DNA of 64,000 nt, taken from positions 57,881,564-57,945,563 of the forward strand of contig OX235279.1 of the NCBI GenBank assembly GCA_944472155.2, read 5' to 3'. The notes under the pieces were generated by a model. The model made no database searches, was not told the DNA's origin, and saw only the letters and a program-made list of their open reading frames with translations. This DNA is from Trichobilharzia szidati. Taxonomy: Eukaryota > Platyhelminthes > Trematoda > Strigeidida > Schistosomatidae. This document shows positions 1-11,639 of the stretch, in pieces (positions within the stretch are counted from its first letter, which is position 1; each line of letters begins with the position of its first letter). The position numbers were made by a program, and so were the translations under genes.

Positions 1-860
1 TTAATCTAGATAACAGAAAACTTCACACTGAAATGATGTAAGACGTCTGTTGTTCGAATTGCTATTATTTGATGTAAGACTTTCAGTACTATTCTAATTA
101 GAATATTTAGTGAAAACAGTAACTAACTTAGACGCACTATTTCTGATTAAGATATTGAGTTGATCAACACTTTTTCTGGAATTCCAAACAACAACTGAAA
201 TTGACTTACGAAAGGCTTGTTTTCCAATTATCAATTGTTGTGACTCCCTTGTTACTGATTATCTTTTGTGATTTTACTAAATAGTTGGTTCTCGGTTGGG
301 TGTGGTCATTTCTTCCTTGAAGAGATGGTGGACTAATTTTATTTCAGTCACTGCGAAAGAATGGATTCACCCTAATTTTTCTCTGCAGGTTTTGTCATTT
401 TCACCAATCTAAGATCTGCTCTTTGACCTAAGCACCGTATTTTCAGGATTATGAACTTCTTATATTCCATTTATTCAAGGTCTAAAGGACTTGATACGTT
501 TTTTATTAGCAGTGTCGTTGTTACTTCAAACTTATTTATGGTCATTTTTATTCTTCGATTGCCATTACATCAGAACGCTTACCCTGTAAAAACTCTGCTA
601 TTCATTTTACAATTCTTAGGTCTTATCTACACATATGGAGACAAATGTGACATTCTACTCCCAATTCTTATATTTGAATTTGATAAGTCATACAGATTTA
701 TAGGTATACTGATGGTTACAGTTGGGGGAAATTTATTATTTAAATGACATTTAATTTCTTATCCTTGGTCTACACAAGGTTGATTCGACTTTTTGTGCCT
801 GACAGACTTATAGGGTAACTGATGTCTACTTTCCACCGATTGCGGGGTGTGCAGTCGTAT
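1..860. other. AT-rich stretch, no gene recognised
   Basis: No repeat or gene is recognised. An open frame at 451-747 (+) would give 98 residues, very rich in Leu, Ile and Phe. It has no recognisable motif and looks like a by-product of T-rich DNA. The last four bases (GTAT, 857-860) are the left target duplication of the solo LTR that follows. Confidence 0.5.
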
Positions 861-1148
861 TGTTGTGCTGCTATATTTTGACTAAACTAGCGTACACGTA
901 TATCTTAGTACTTCTTCGCGTTTATAATTGTGCCCTAACGTTGCGATTACTCGACATCCACAACGTAATTCAAAAGGCACTTGCGAAGGAATACGATAGT
1001 GTATTATTGCAGCAATCAAAATTCAAAAATCGAGCTAGTACAAAAGTATCAATTGTTAACATACAAGATTTAGAGTAATAAACAAATCAAAGTCTAATTA
1101 CATAGTGAAAGTATACTGCGATGATGAGTAATAAAACGGGTCACTACA
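861..1148 (-). repeat. Solo LTR of the CsRn1-like Gypsy element
   Basis: This 288-bp stretch matches the two LTRs of the full element at 42774-47876 over its whole length, with scattered substitutions. On the plus strand it begins TGTTGTGCTG and ends GGTCACTACA, so on the minus strand it has the usual TG...CA ends. GTAT stands directly before it (857-860) and directly after it (1149-1152), a 4-bp target duplication as Gypsy integrases make. No internal region is present, so it is best read as the product of LTR-LTR recombination after a full insertion. It keeps 14 bp near its plus-strand left end that the 5' LTR of the full element has lost. Confidence 0.93.
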
Positions 1149-3028
1149 GTATGTTGCGAGTATGTGTTATTTGATGAGCAGTATGTGGTGAACAGAAAAT
1201 GCAGGGTAAAATACTTTACATTTAGGCCTACATTATTGCTTTTATTCACGAAGTCATTGACATTCAAAACATCCCACAAAAAAGTATGTTTTATTGTTTT
1301 AAATGCCTCTCAGCTTATTTAATATTTATACTTTAAAAGAGGGGGAGAGCGGATGGATGGATTTGGAATTTATAACTCAGCTCGTCGAAGTTTCAGAATA
1401 AATCTATCAACACAATACTGTGGAGGTGTGATACGGACAATGTGTTCCAACGGAATATTATTCTCACATATTCCCACACTTCAGTAATGTATTAGCAACA
1501 GAATGATATGTTTCGGGTACCGGTTTGTGTAATGAACACTCTATTTCACGTCCTTTAATGTAAACAAAAATCACACGCTTAATGATTGGTTTGAACATAT
1601 AGAACTGTCTATATATAAATAGTTGTTTGATCAGTTAAAAAATATCTTGGCTTCCGTCTCTTGCCTTCTACTGTTGTAATACCACCATCAGTGACTAAGT
1701 AGTTTAACCTGGTCTACTCATCAGTGATAACAGTTACAACAACAGAAATTCTACACTGGCTGCTGACAAGTAATAAGTAACCGAATCTCAGAAGTGCTAT
1801 AGGCGATTACCTAAGTCAGGCCTATAAGGACAAATCGATAAACTAATGGAACAAATGAATTGTCTACACAATGTTTGGTTTTGAAAGAATTCTCCTCATA
1901 TTTTCCTGGAAAATATATCAAATAGGATTTTATCTTGAGACAGCACTTAAGATGTGTATTCTGTTTTCAAAATCTCTGATAAACCGAAGCACATTAGCAT
2001 AACTATTTTACCAACAACTTATATTCAAAATTCAGATAATCTAATAGCAGTTACAGTATACACTTTTAAAGAAATTAAAATTTCAAAGTAACTTTTTAAG
2101 CTGTTAACTCCCTACGCACAAATTAACGATATGCAGAGAAAAAGGTGTAGTGCATTTCAACTTATGTGAAATTTTATGGATAAATACTAAGTAGATAAAG
2201 GAGAATTTCCTTTGCTCTTATTTTAAATTAGTCTGTATTAGCAGTGTGAAGGCGCCGACTGATTTTATTATAATCCCTTGTCGTCAGTTTGCATGTGTTG
2301 CAAAAGACTTGTGGTGTTTGTTTTTTTGAAATTCACAAACATGAAGAAAGTATTTCAATGCAGCCGTAATGACTGTTATTCTTATTATTAAATTGTTAGC
2401 TTACCTAAGGTGTAATAATTTCTTATTGCAGATAAAAAGCTATTATTCATCTGTTAATGAAAGATGCAACACATAACAGTCTACCTTAATAATTTCTTCC
2501 CACTATCCATGAAAATATTACGAGAAATATTATCCTCAAAAATTTCGCTTTTAAGGATCGATGGATGTTTTACTGTTACTGCAAATATGAAAATGATAAA
2601 TGTTGGCTAACGGATAACGCTGTCTGCTATTTTAGAAAACGTTTGCACTATCGTGTCACTGTATGCTATTCAGTGTGTGCGAAACTAGAAATTCGTATCT
2701 TTTACTGTTGACATATGTGGCGTTTGAATTTCTAGCAATTATTGAAGTGATATCCCTCATTTCGCTTATAAATTTACCGGGTGTCTCAAAATAAAAAATT
2801 CTTGGATTAGGTGAAATGATACTGGAAACTGTTTAAAGTGAAAATTTCAATGATAACAACAACATTACTATCCATCTGGGTTTGCATAGTTTAATGTCAA
2901 CCTCTTAAAAAGCCTACATAAATGGATTTGAAGTGCCCATTCAACGCTCGATTATATGACTTGAAAGTCTTTTTAAAAATATTCACAACATGCTAAGCAA
3001 TTCTGAATGAATAAAGCCAATCATAATA
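1149..3028. other. No feature seen
   Basis: AT-rich DNA with short open frames only. No SINE, LINE or LTR similarity to other parts of the window was noticed. Confidence 0.45.
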
Positions 3029-3224
3029 TTTTTCCTTCACGTCCCTCAGTGGAACATAGGGCTTCAAGCTAGAGGCTTGAAGTTTCTTTAGGAGTGTTTA
3101 TTTTACAGGATGGGGTTGCTAGCCTCATGCCCAACCTTTACTCTTCATCAGCATTATTTCTGGCTTAGCGAGGTAGGGGAGTGCGTCGGCCGGGGATCGA
3201 ACCCCGGACCATGCGCATGGTCGG
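3029..3224 (-). mobile_element. tRNA-derived SINE, family A, 5'-truncated
   Basis: Minus-strand copy of the SINE best preserved at 56953-57183. The 3' end lies on the left and carries the shared 15-mer ggaacatagggcttc (3051-3065, plus-strand reading). The tRNA-like head lies on the right, with its B box (reverse complement of gggatcgaacccc) around 3195-3207. The copy stops about 35 bp short of the full head, so the A box is missing. Confidence 0.85.
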
Positions 3225-3739
3225 AATGATAATATAATGACTCATATTTTCTGTATAACAAAAGGAAATATTTATGGACACCATGCAATGACTGATTTAT
3301 GGAGCTGAAAGCTTCTTACAATAAACAAAAATGCTCACTAAGAAGACTAACAAAACTGTCTTTTCATTCTCTCTTGAATGGTGCTCATTATTTCAGAGTG
3401 CCTAATTTTTGCATGTTGATTCGGGAGTTTGTGAAAATAATGAATAAAACCAAACATTTTCAGAAATACAGTCTACAGCAAAACATCACTGTGGATTCCT
3501 TTGCAAATCGAATGTTTTAATACAGTAGTATGTTGTTTAATATCAAGCAGAATAAACATTATGAATGCTTTTGTTTCACTATAGGAAGTTTCACTCTAGA
3601 TTGTATCTTTTGTAGGTAGCTGATTTTATTTTTCTAGTGGAAATAAACTTAGTGTTATGCATTCTTAAAACAGTTAACTTCTTTAATCTAACCATGTTAT
3701 CTAATTTTTATCTTACCGAATTTAAATTTGATATTCCCG
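3225..3739. other. No feature seen
   Basis: AT-rich DNA. A 73-codon frame at 3299-3520 (+) shows no motif and no splice-like borders. Confidence 0.4.
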
Positions 3740-4200
3740 CAAAGGGTACTGATTTACTTTGAAGTCACTGTGGAGATCCACACAACTCCGCGCAACGAAT
3801 AAAACCAGGATTATGTCCCACACTACTATCAACTCCGTGATCCCATACGGCCCAGAGGTTTGCGGCACATATTATCAAGAGTCGCCGCAACAGGCTACCG
3901 CAGAGTTCCATCAACAGATGTCTTGCCAACCGGCAAGGATAAACAGCATGAAACTCTGGCAGTCAGCCAATCAAACAATTAACTATTACCCAACAAATAT
4001 GCTAGAAGGGAATGGAGATATATTGAACGGGTGCTGAGAAGACCGTATTAAGCCTTCAGGTGTAACCGGAATTCAAAGCGACAGGTTATGTGTGAACCTA
4101 GGGGAGTATCATGTGAGGAGGAAATAAAAACTTATGGTCACTTGTTTGGCCAGAGATAAGAGTGGAAAAGAGATGTGCTAATGAAACCTTAGTTTCCACT
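3740..4200 (+). pseudogene. RTE-type LINE relic, C-terminal part of the RT protein
   Basis: Translation keeps the order of segments typical of the region after the RT domain in schistosome RTE (SR2-like) proteins: SLWRSTQLRATNKTRI, then SVIPYGPEVCGTYYQ (compare the family's ...VLLYGAETWRTT), then IERVLRRPY followed by frames ending EEEIKTYGHL. Stops and frameshifts interrupt it, so nothing functional remains. The 92-codon frame 3759-4037 is only one surviving piece. Neither end can be fixed. The assignment rests on pattern similarity, partly to the better RTE copy at 35.8-37.5 kb. Confidence 0.6.
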
Positions 4201-4404
4201 CAAAAAGAAAGAAACTAATAATATATGATAAATATTTGTCTTTTTTAGAAAATATCCTCATTAAAAGAAGAGAAGATTATAATTCCAATAATGATTCCAG
4301 GTGAAACAAGGATAACCTAGTTTGCATCTTCAAATAACACTGTAAAGTATCATTTTGTTTGATTCTCTGTTGACGTACTTCCAATCCTCGCATAGTTTAC
4401 TTAT

Positions 4405-4528
4405 CGTTAGTAAGCCAAGAAATAAGGGAAGGTGGGATGTGAGGCTGACAACCGCACCATCATTTTTATTGAAAATTCAGTAGTTTAAAGCCAAATGCTC
4501 CACTGGGAATTAATGGAATGACACACTT
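4405..4528 (+). mobile_element. SINE family A, strongly diverged 3' body
   Basis: Reads agtaagccaagaaataaggg, then gatgtgaggctgacaaccgc, then aatgctccactgggaatt. These match in order the body and tail of SINE A (56.95 kb): taagccagaaataatgct, gacatgaggctagcgacccc, tatgttccactggggaac. The tRNA-like head is missing or unrecognisable. An old copy. Confidence 0.6.
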
Positions 4529-5175
4529 CAAAAAGTATTCATTAGCTATTATCATGGTGAGATCTCTACTTTCCCAATATGCTTTAACAAAAACTGTCCT
4601 ACTGATACAATATTTAATACCGACTCTTAAAGTATACAAAAATACATTACATATCATGCAGGATAATTATTCAGCCTGAAGACATTGGGATTAGCTTTTC
4701 GTCTCTTTCATTTTTTTTACCTACATTCCTACAATGTTGGATTCGCAAGTTTGATGACAGTTTATAAAAAACTTGACTTTATTTCTATTAAGTCGTAGAA
4801 AGATGTGCGTCGTGTTTGTTTCGTTGTATAATTTTTTCCTTATAAATTTAATTTACCGTAGAAGTTGCTTCTTGTATTAAGTAACACTAAAGTGAGATAA
4901 ATTGTTATATGTGCAAAAGTATCCCACTGTAAAAGTGCCACTGACAATAAAAAAAACATACCGTTTCTTTTGTGGTTAAAGTCCTTTGGTATTCCATAGT
5001 AGAAACATGGAACTTGCACTCTGCATTATTTTAAAATAACGATAACGAAAGTGACTTTAGAAAAGGTTGAGACAACCCAGTCTAAAGAAAGAAAATATTT
5101 GAATATTGGGAAACTAAAATTGTTTAACTACTTATAGGTACTTTTCAAAACACAAATTGTTAAGCTTAGTTTTCC
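4529..5175. other. No feature seen
   Basis: AT-rich DNA with no recognised repeat or coding segment. Confidence 0.4.
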
Positions 5176-5562
5176 AATTCCATTATGGGTAAATTTTATT
5201 TTTATAGAGTCTCACAGTGTTATACAGTAATATTTACTGATGACGTTTCGAGCACAATTTATTGCTCATAATCATATCAAGTTAATCACACGACTTCCTA
5301 AATTCATTTATATAGTTCCATTGTTTTTCACTTGATTTTCACTTGATTTGATTGGTAGTATTATTTTCCATCCATATATGGAAAATAATACTACCAATCA
5401 AATCAAGTGAAAAACAATGGAACTGTATAAATGAATTTAGGAAGTCGTGTGATTAACTTGATATGATTATGAGCAATAAATTGTGCTCGAAACGTCATCA
5501 GTAAATATTACTGTATAACACTGTGAGACTCTATAAAAATAAAATTTACCCATAATGGAATT
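5176..5562. repeat. Fold-back of two inverted PLE end repeats
   Basis: Two arms of about 190 bp are reverse complements around a 6-bp centre (5372-5377). The outer ends read aattccattatgggt (5176-5190) and acccataatggaatt (5548-5562). The match is nearly exact, except that the left arm has one extra 11-bp unit (attttcacttg repeated near 5335) and a few substitutions. Each arm holds the sequence found as a terminal repeat of the decayed PLE at 49.2-51.0 kb, including a hairpin GAGCA...TGCTC followed by GAAACGTC (5476-5497, +). It is therefore read as two PLE pseudo-LTRs joined in inverted orientation. It could instead be a non-autonomous fold-back element that shares those ends. Confidence 0.8.
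5464..5501 (+). ncRNA. Hammerhead-like motif in PLE end repeat (degenerate)
   Basis: The order TGATTATGA, hairpin GAGCAATAAATTGTGCTC, GAAAC, GTC resembles a hammerhead core (CUGAUGA, stem II, GAAA, short stem III). Hammerheads are known in PLE terminal repeats. The first box departs from consensus (C and one G replaced), so activity is unlikely. The same motif is mirrored at 5237-5274 (-), and related copies lie at 17974-18010 (-) and 50982-51020 (-). Confidence 0.45.
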
Positions 5563-7689
5563 ACACTCTACCACAGTGCCCAAGTTTTATTCTTATATCA
5601 ATGATACTTAGTTTTCCAAATTTTGTAGAAATAAGATTCTTTATACTTTTATTAAATGCAGAGGTACAGGATGAACTGTCTGTGTTCCCACAACTGATAG
5701 AATTCATTAAACTTTTGTAGAACCTTAAAAGAATATTTCTGAATCGCTGACACGGAAAGTCAAGTATTATGAACTACAGGATACTTACAGTTAAACAGAA
5801 TGCATATTTTCGTTACCACATATACTTGTTATTGGTCGTTAGTACACCTGTGGGATGGCACCAGAAGAGGACTAGGAGCCAAAGCATATATATATATATA
5901 TATATATATATGGTCACAATTTTCGCAAGCAGATGTGAGTGACACCACTGTAGTGTTGTTTAAAAAACACTACAAGCACAAATTTGATTGTGGAAATTAG
6001 TCTTAATAATATATTCGTTTTTAACTCTCTTCATTTACTTATGGAGTGGTAGTTATCTTGTTCATCAACACTGAGAAATGAAATTAATTTTAACTTGAAG
6101 AAACAAAGAGGAAATATCTTTTTATCCTTATGGCTAGTCTATTTATCTTGTGGAGTGGCCGAATCATGATTTCACTTGATCTTCTTTATTATCAGTCTTC
6201 AAAATATCTTCATATTAATCATGACACATTAAGAGAAGTTACAGTATGGTTACCGATTAAAATTCCGTAATTGTTTCACGGATGCTGTGTTACCATTCTT
6301 CTTAGATGACCACTTGTTGTTTCATATGTTAAAAACAGTCAAGCGTTTATGAGCTTTTTTCTCTCAATACTATGTTCTACACCTTTGATTTAGTCTGTGA
6401 ATTTACACTGGATAATAGTGACAATAATAATAAGGATTAAGCTTATGACATTGGCTACTCTCTAGTGACCGATCAGGATGCCTATTACAGTGTTATTGGA
6501 CGTAAGCCAGAATAGCTCAGTAGAAACTTTCCTGACTGCAGCATTAAGTAAAACGGGTTTAAAACTTCTGGGGTTGCCAGTTACTTCCACTTTGCAAACA
6601 TGCCTTACTGATGGGTGGTAATAAGCATGAATTCTAAATCCAAGGCATCCTACCGATTAATTCTCACCACCTGACAATAGTGACTTTTGCCCAAGCTGTT
6701 CCCTAAAGACCTATAAGCAGTCCACTAAATGAGTCAGTCATATTGATTTCTTAAGTTTATGTAACTTAAAGGAAAGCCATGTAGAACTGAATGGATATTT
6801 TGTGGGTTTGACGAAAAGTAAGTTGGAAAGTTCAACTATTGCAAGGTTTTTATTCCTCCAGCTTGCATTCTTAAAAGCTAACACTAATGTAATTTCTAAG
6901 TGAACTAATGAACTACCATATCACTGTTAAAAATGTTCAGTTTGTGTGCGAATGCTGTAGAAGATAAGTGCCATGTTCATGCATATAATGTAGTGAATAT
7001 TCTCTCTGTTCAGAGTGTTTATACAATTGCTTATCTAATCTATAGATGCATAAAATGTGTTTACTACGGGACGTGTGATTCAGAATTGTTGGTGTTTTTA
7101 AGTTAATGATGTCTGAGCTTTCAACGACAGAAGCCTATTAGAATACAACAAGTTCATTGAAGATATATTTACTTCTCAATTAGATCCTGGTTAATCGCTC
7201 TACATTAATAAAAATGGCAGTTCTTAAAAGAATACATAATTTACTGATTTAGTGATGATAAGAACGTTGACGATAATTAGTCAACATTAGCGTATCAAAC
7301 AGATTGATAATTGGCCAAGAAAATCAGAGCTCTAAATAAAAGATAGAAATAATTATGGAAATCAAAACAAATCATAGTGTTGAAGAATAAGAAGAGTGAA
7401 TAATTGATCAAATTATTAAAATCAATTAAATAATAAAAATTACAGAATAAGTAAACAAATTATTCAGATAGTTAAGATGATAACATTCGTAAACACAATA
7501 TGGATAATGTTCAGTTTTTTTTTACTGATATACAGCTAGCCAAAGTAAAGGAAGTGGCTGTACCAGTTCATTCTGAATGCACAGAATCAGAGCATAAAGG
7601 TGGATTCTAACAACTTCAATTCTATGCAAAAGACGAACTGGTATAGAAAAATTATGATCGATTAGGATGAGATTAATATTCTTCTTCTT
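5563..7689. other. No gene; TA microsatellite and a possible old tRNA-SINE
   Basis: A (TA)n run lies at about 5886-5911. Around 6495-6600 (+) the text atagctcagt followed by gggtttaaaacttctgg is placed like an A box and a decayed B box, resembling the head of SINE family C; the call is weak. The rest is AT-rich and featureless. Confidence 0.35.
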
Positions 7690-7813
7690 CTTAACCTCAC
7701 CTAGTTTACAAGCTCTGTAGTCTTTAGCCAGTCATAAGACAGAGAAGAGAGGATAGGCTGGGCGTACGGCTAGTGACCATACCTCGGAAAATCAACCCAG
7801 TCACTACAAAACC
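7690..7813 (+). repeat. RTE 5' leader / SINE A body-like segment
   Basis: Reads tttagccagtcataagacag, then aggctgggcgtacggctagt, then ctacaaaaccttcaagc. This is the same order of words as the middle of SINE A (agccag..., aggct...ggctagc, aaacttcaagc). It lies directly upstream of an RTE endonuclease region, so it may be the LINE's 5' leader. Which element it belongs to is not resolved. Confidence 0.4.
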
Positions 7814-7929
7814 TTCAAGCACGAAAAATATGAAAATTTCAAAAAACAAATTTATTCTCTGATGGAGTAGGAGAGACTAAATGACATGGCCTGGTGAAAG
7901 TCTTTGGGAAGCCAGTCAGCTGGTGTATC

Positions 7930-8625
7930 TTCTTTCAGTGTAAGCAAAAATAAGAATGGGGATGTTGAATGTTCGTACAATGTTTGAAGCTGAGAAGGTT
8001 GCCCAGGTAGCCAAAGAAATGAGCAGATGCTGTATAGAACTGCTCGGAATCTGCGAGAGCAGATAAAGTGGATATAGACCACCAAATCTGTCAGCTGGCG
8101 GGTGATTAATCTACTCCAGTCACCCAGAGGACAACCACGAGCACACTGAGGCAGTGAGTAGCTATCATGATATTACCAATAGCAGTCACAGCACTAATGC
8201 GGTGGGAACCAATCTCCTACAGGATCATGACAGCGAGATTCAACTCAACAGGAGTGACGGAAGGTTACAATTATCCAATGCTATGCACAATACTACAAAC
8301 AATGCGGAACAAGAGAAGAAGGAAGATTTCTATAGACAACTGCAGACAGTAATGGAAAACATCCCCAATGGTGACATCAAAATCCTTATGGGCGATATGA
8401 ATGCCAGCCGAATTGGGAGCAGATAGTACAGGAAGCGAACCCATCATGTATTGAGAGGCTCTCGACAAAATGAACAACAGTGGAGAACTCTTCGCAGACT
8501 TCTGTGCTTTCAGTTATTTGGTGATCGGGATTAGCGTATACAAACACAAGGACATATACAAGGCCAGCGACGTGTATTTCGCAGGACGAACACACCAAAA
8601 ACCGGATAGACGTCTGAGAAGAGTT
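7930..8625 (+). pseudogene. RTE LINE endonuclease domain fragment (left arm and spacer)
   Basis: Plus-strand translation in changing frames gives the N-terminal AP-endonuclease part of an RTE LINE: MGMLNVRTMFEAEKVAQVAK near 7960-8020, DFYRQLQTVMENIPNGDIK with KILMGDMNASRIGS at about 8330-8420 (the family's ILMGD(L/M)NA metal and catalytic box), then GELFADFCAFSYLVIG and RTHQKPDR at about 8480-8610. Frame changes and stops separate these blocks, so no full domain can be made. The last blocks fall in the unpaired spacer, which shows that the plus-strand copy runs on into the centre of the palindrome. Confidence 0.8.
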
Positions 8626-9297
8626 CTCCACTGTTGTTCATTTTGTCGAGAGCCTCTCAATACATGATGGGTTCGCTTCCTGTACTATCTGCTCCCAATT
8701 CGGCTGGCATTCATATCGCCCATAAGGATTTTGATGTCACCATTGGGGATGTTTTCCATTACTGTCTGCAGTTGTCTATAGAAATCTTCCTTCTTCTCTT
8801 GTTCCGCATTGTTTGTAGTATTGTGCATAGCATTGGATAATTGTAACCTTCCGTCACTCCTGTTGAGTTGAATCTCGCTGTCATGATCCTGTAGGAGATT
8901 GGTTCCCACCGCATTAGTGCTGTGACTGCTATTGGTAATATCATGATAGCTACTCACTGCCTCAGTGTGCTCGTGGTTGTCCTCTGGGTGACTGGAGTAG
9001 ATTAATCACCCGCCAGCTGACAGATTTGGTGGTCTATATCCACTTTATCTGCTCTCGCAGATTCCGAGCAGTTCTATACAGCATCTGCTCATTTCTTTGG
9101 CTACCTGGGCAACCTTCTCAGCTTCAAACATTGTACGAACATTCAACATCCCCATTCTTATTTTTGCTTACACTGAAAGAAGATACACCAGCTGACTGGC
9201 TTCCCAAAGACTTTCACCAGGCCATGTCATTTAGTCTCTCCTACTCCATCAGAGAATAAATTTGTTTTTTGAAATTTTCATATTTTTCGTGCTTGAA
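8606..9297 (-). pseudogene. RTE LINE endonuclease fragment, inverted copy (right arm)
   Basis: Mirror of the left arm. The minus strand at 8685-8957 gives the same 90 residues as 8154-8426 on the plus strand. The copy ends inside the endonuclease region, about 100 bp earlier than the left copy. Confidence 0.85.
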
Positions 9298-11639
9298 GTT
9301 TCTGTAGAGCCAACAGTTCCTCTCCCAGGCTTCCCTCATTTTGTGAGCTAATGACAGGGGAGTAAATATTGAGCTAGTAAATTAGGCTAAGCTACTTGGG
9401 ATGTGATCAATATTGGTAAATGATTAATTATTACAATAACTAGTAGTTAGAGAGTTACCAGTGACATGCCTTTGGTTGTTTGTGTGGTTTCAGACTGAGT
9501 TAGTTACTATAAAGCTACTTTGTTCGAGTTTTATCCGTCCCCCTGTTTATTATGGCATTCTAATTCCTAATTGTAATTTTTATTAATTTGACCCTTAACC
9601 GGAAATTATTCTGGAACTTTCCGATCCATTTTATATAGATACACGAATGTACAGCCTAGATGATGACTTCGTCGGAAAGAAAATTTTCTTCGCTGCAATT
9701 GCCTTTTTAATAACTCCTATGACCCAATGTGTATATTCCGTTAATTCTATCCGTCAGTTTTGCAATGTGGTCACCAAACTAGGTGGCACGCAATCGCTGT
9801 GCATTCTGAATTGACCTTTATTTATTATTACGTATTCTACATTTAGGCATGACATTCCAGAATAAAGCTAGAAACTCGCTTTGATTACCCTTAAAAATTC
9901 ACTATCTAACATATAATGGGTTAATGGAAAGAAAGACGTCACATAATGACCATTAACCCGTTATTATGCTTAGATGCAAATAGCTAGAATATCCCTTTAT
10001 CTGCACTACATTTTAGTCAAGCCACATTTCAGTAAAGAATCGCAGTCTTCAAAGCTGAGAAATAAAGAAACTTAAAGGTGACTAAGTGACATCAGCCAAA
10101 AATCGGATTCTTTTACTGCGCCTGTTTTAGGTGAATTTCACATTAAATGAACCGTTATTAGAGCTTTTGAAAACTCCAACACTATACTTTGTTTATAAAC
10201 GTCATTCACGAAATCCTCATCATAAATCTGAATGGAGATAGAAAAAACATTGGCGCAGAATAATATGGATACATTTTGTTTTGTCGGCTCTCTTCAGTCG
10301 CGTACAACCCACAACATTCAACAAAACAGGTTATAATACAATTTTAACATACATTTTGTTCATCATCATGAATTATTCCTCCAGTAAGGACTGTTGTAAA
10401 AAAGTCATTGTGATCTGATTTAATTTAACGATTTTTGTAAGCCAACCGAAGCTTCATAAAATATGACATTTTGTATTAAATTCAGATAATGTGTGAGTAT
10501 TCAGGAGTTACGGTTCTCAGAATTTTTAGGGGAAGCACTATTAAATCCATTTTCTACTGGATTCGAGTTTAACTCTTACCAGTATTCTATATCTTACAGT
10601 TGACTGCGTGTTAAACCACACTATTTTATCTTACCTCTAGAATAATTTGCCTATAGATCTACTAGAGAAGCTTGTTGAAGCGGTTATCTAAGTTGGTATT
10701 ACTCTTCTGTAGCCAACAGTCAAACTGCTAAAATTTCCTACCAGAAAAATTAGCATCAACTGAAACAGCTTTTACATATAAGAGGGAGATGGATGTTCAA
10801 GGAATTGCTAAACATCGAGACAAATGAATTCCGGCTGACCCGCCTCTCTATAATTGAAGCATGGGAAAGCATAAATATTGAATGACTAAACACTTTATCT
10901 TCACTGAGCATTGTCATGGAGATGGCGAACTTATACATATTGTACTGTTAGCTGACTTCTGTAAATAAGCTGAAGCTTGAATCTTATACTTGTGTTTCTT
11001 AAACAAACCCATTACGTTAGGAAGCATATGTAAATTTACAATGTCGTAAAGTTTTACGTTGCAACTCTAATCAAGCCGAATGTTTAATAATTTCGCCATT
11101 CTTTGCCTGATCGGTTTTCTGACTTGAGAGGGTAAAGATAGTTGTCTTTCTTAGTGTGACTACAAAGAATGCAGCTTTCGATTACCGTCATTATATTGTA
11201 ATTTCAATAAATATCATAGATATCTCTAAACAGATGTGAAGGAATTGAGAAATTTATAAGAATTGTAACTGTTAAAGCTGGCAGTTTCCGTCCAAATTAA
11301 ACACAAACTAGTCCCAGCAGAATAACTGTTGTCAATGTCAAAACCTGGGTGCGATAATTTTCAGCCGTCTGAGGACTCGAATGTTACCATGTTGCATTTT
11401 TATTTACTGATGAGAAAAAAAACAAGTTTCGTTCTGAAACGATGTTTCACTCTGAACAGAAGTATTGTGTTATTTAAGAAATTACATATATATATATTCC
11501 GACTTATGCACGTAGAACAATACATCTAGGTTGCTAACCATCCCATGACTAATTTGTGGTCATCAAACAGTCCTTCAAGGGATCGTTGGTAAGTTGAATA
11601 GAAAAGTAGCGAAATCTCTAACATCGAAAGTAAGTAATA
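9298..11639. other. No feature seen
   Basis: AT-rich, mostly featureless. Short open frames at 10756-10938 (-) and 11329-11529 (+) have no motif or convincing splice borders. Confidence 0.4.

Larger units (their letters stand above)
7814..9297. repeat. Long near-perfect palindrome, about 690-bp arms
   Basis: Left arm 7814 to about 8504 and right arm about 8607-9297 are reverse complements (paired positions sum to 17111). No mismatch was noticed between 7814 and 8480; similarity fades over the last 25 bp on the inner side. The spacer is about 100 bp. The sequence is the 5' part of an RTE LINE (endonuclease region), so the two copies face each other with 5' ends outward. The near-identity means a recent inverted duplication, continuing gene conversion, or an assembly or cloning fold-back. 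Confidence 0.93.

Noticed and set aside
451..747. 98-codon open frame, hydrophobic
   Set aside because: Leu/Ile/Phe-rich as expected from T-rich DNA, with no motif and no splice or promoter context.
860..1078. 72-codon open frame
   Set aside because: Lies inside the solo LTR; LTRs of this element are non-coding.
5800..6000. 66-codon frame with an Ile-Tyr run
   Set aside because: The run is a translated TA microsatellite.
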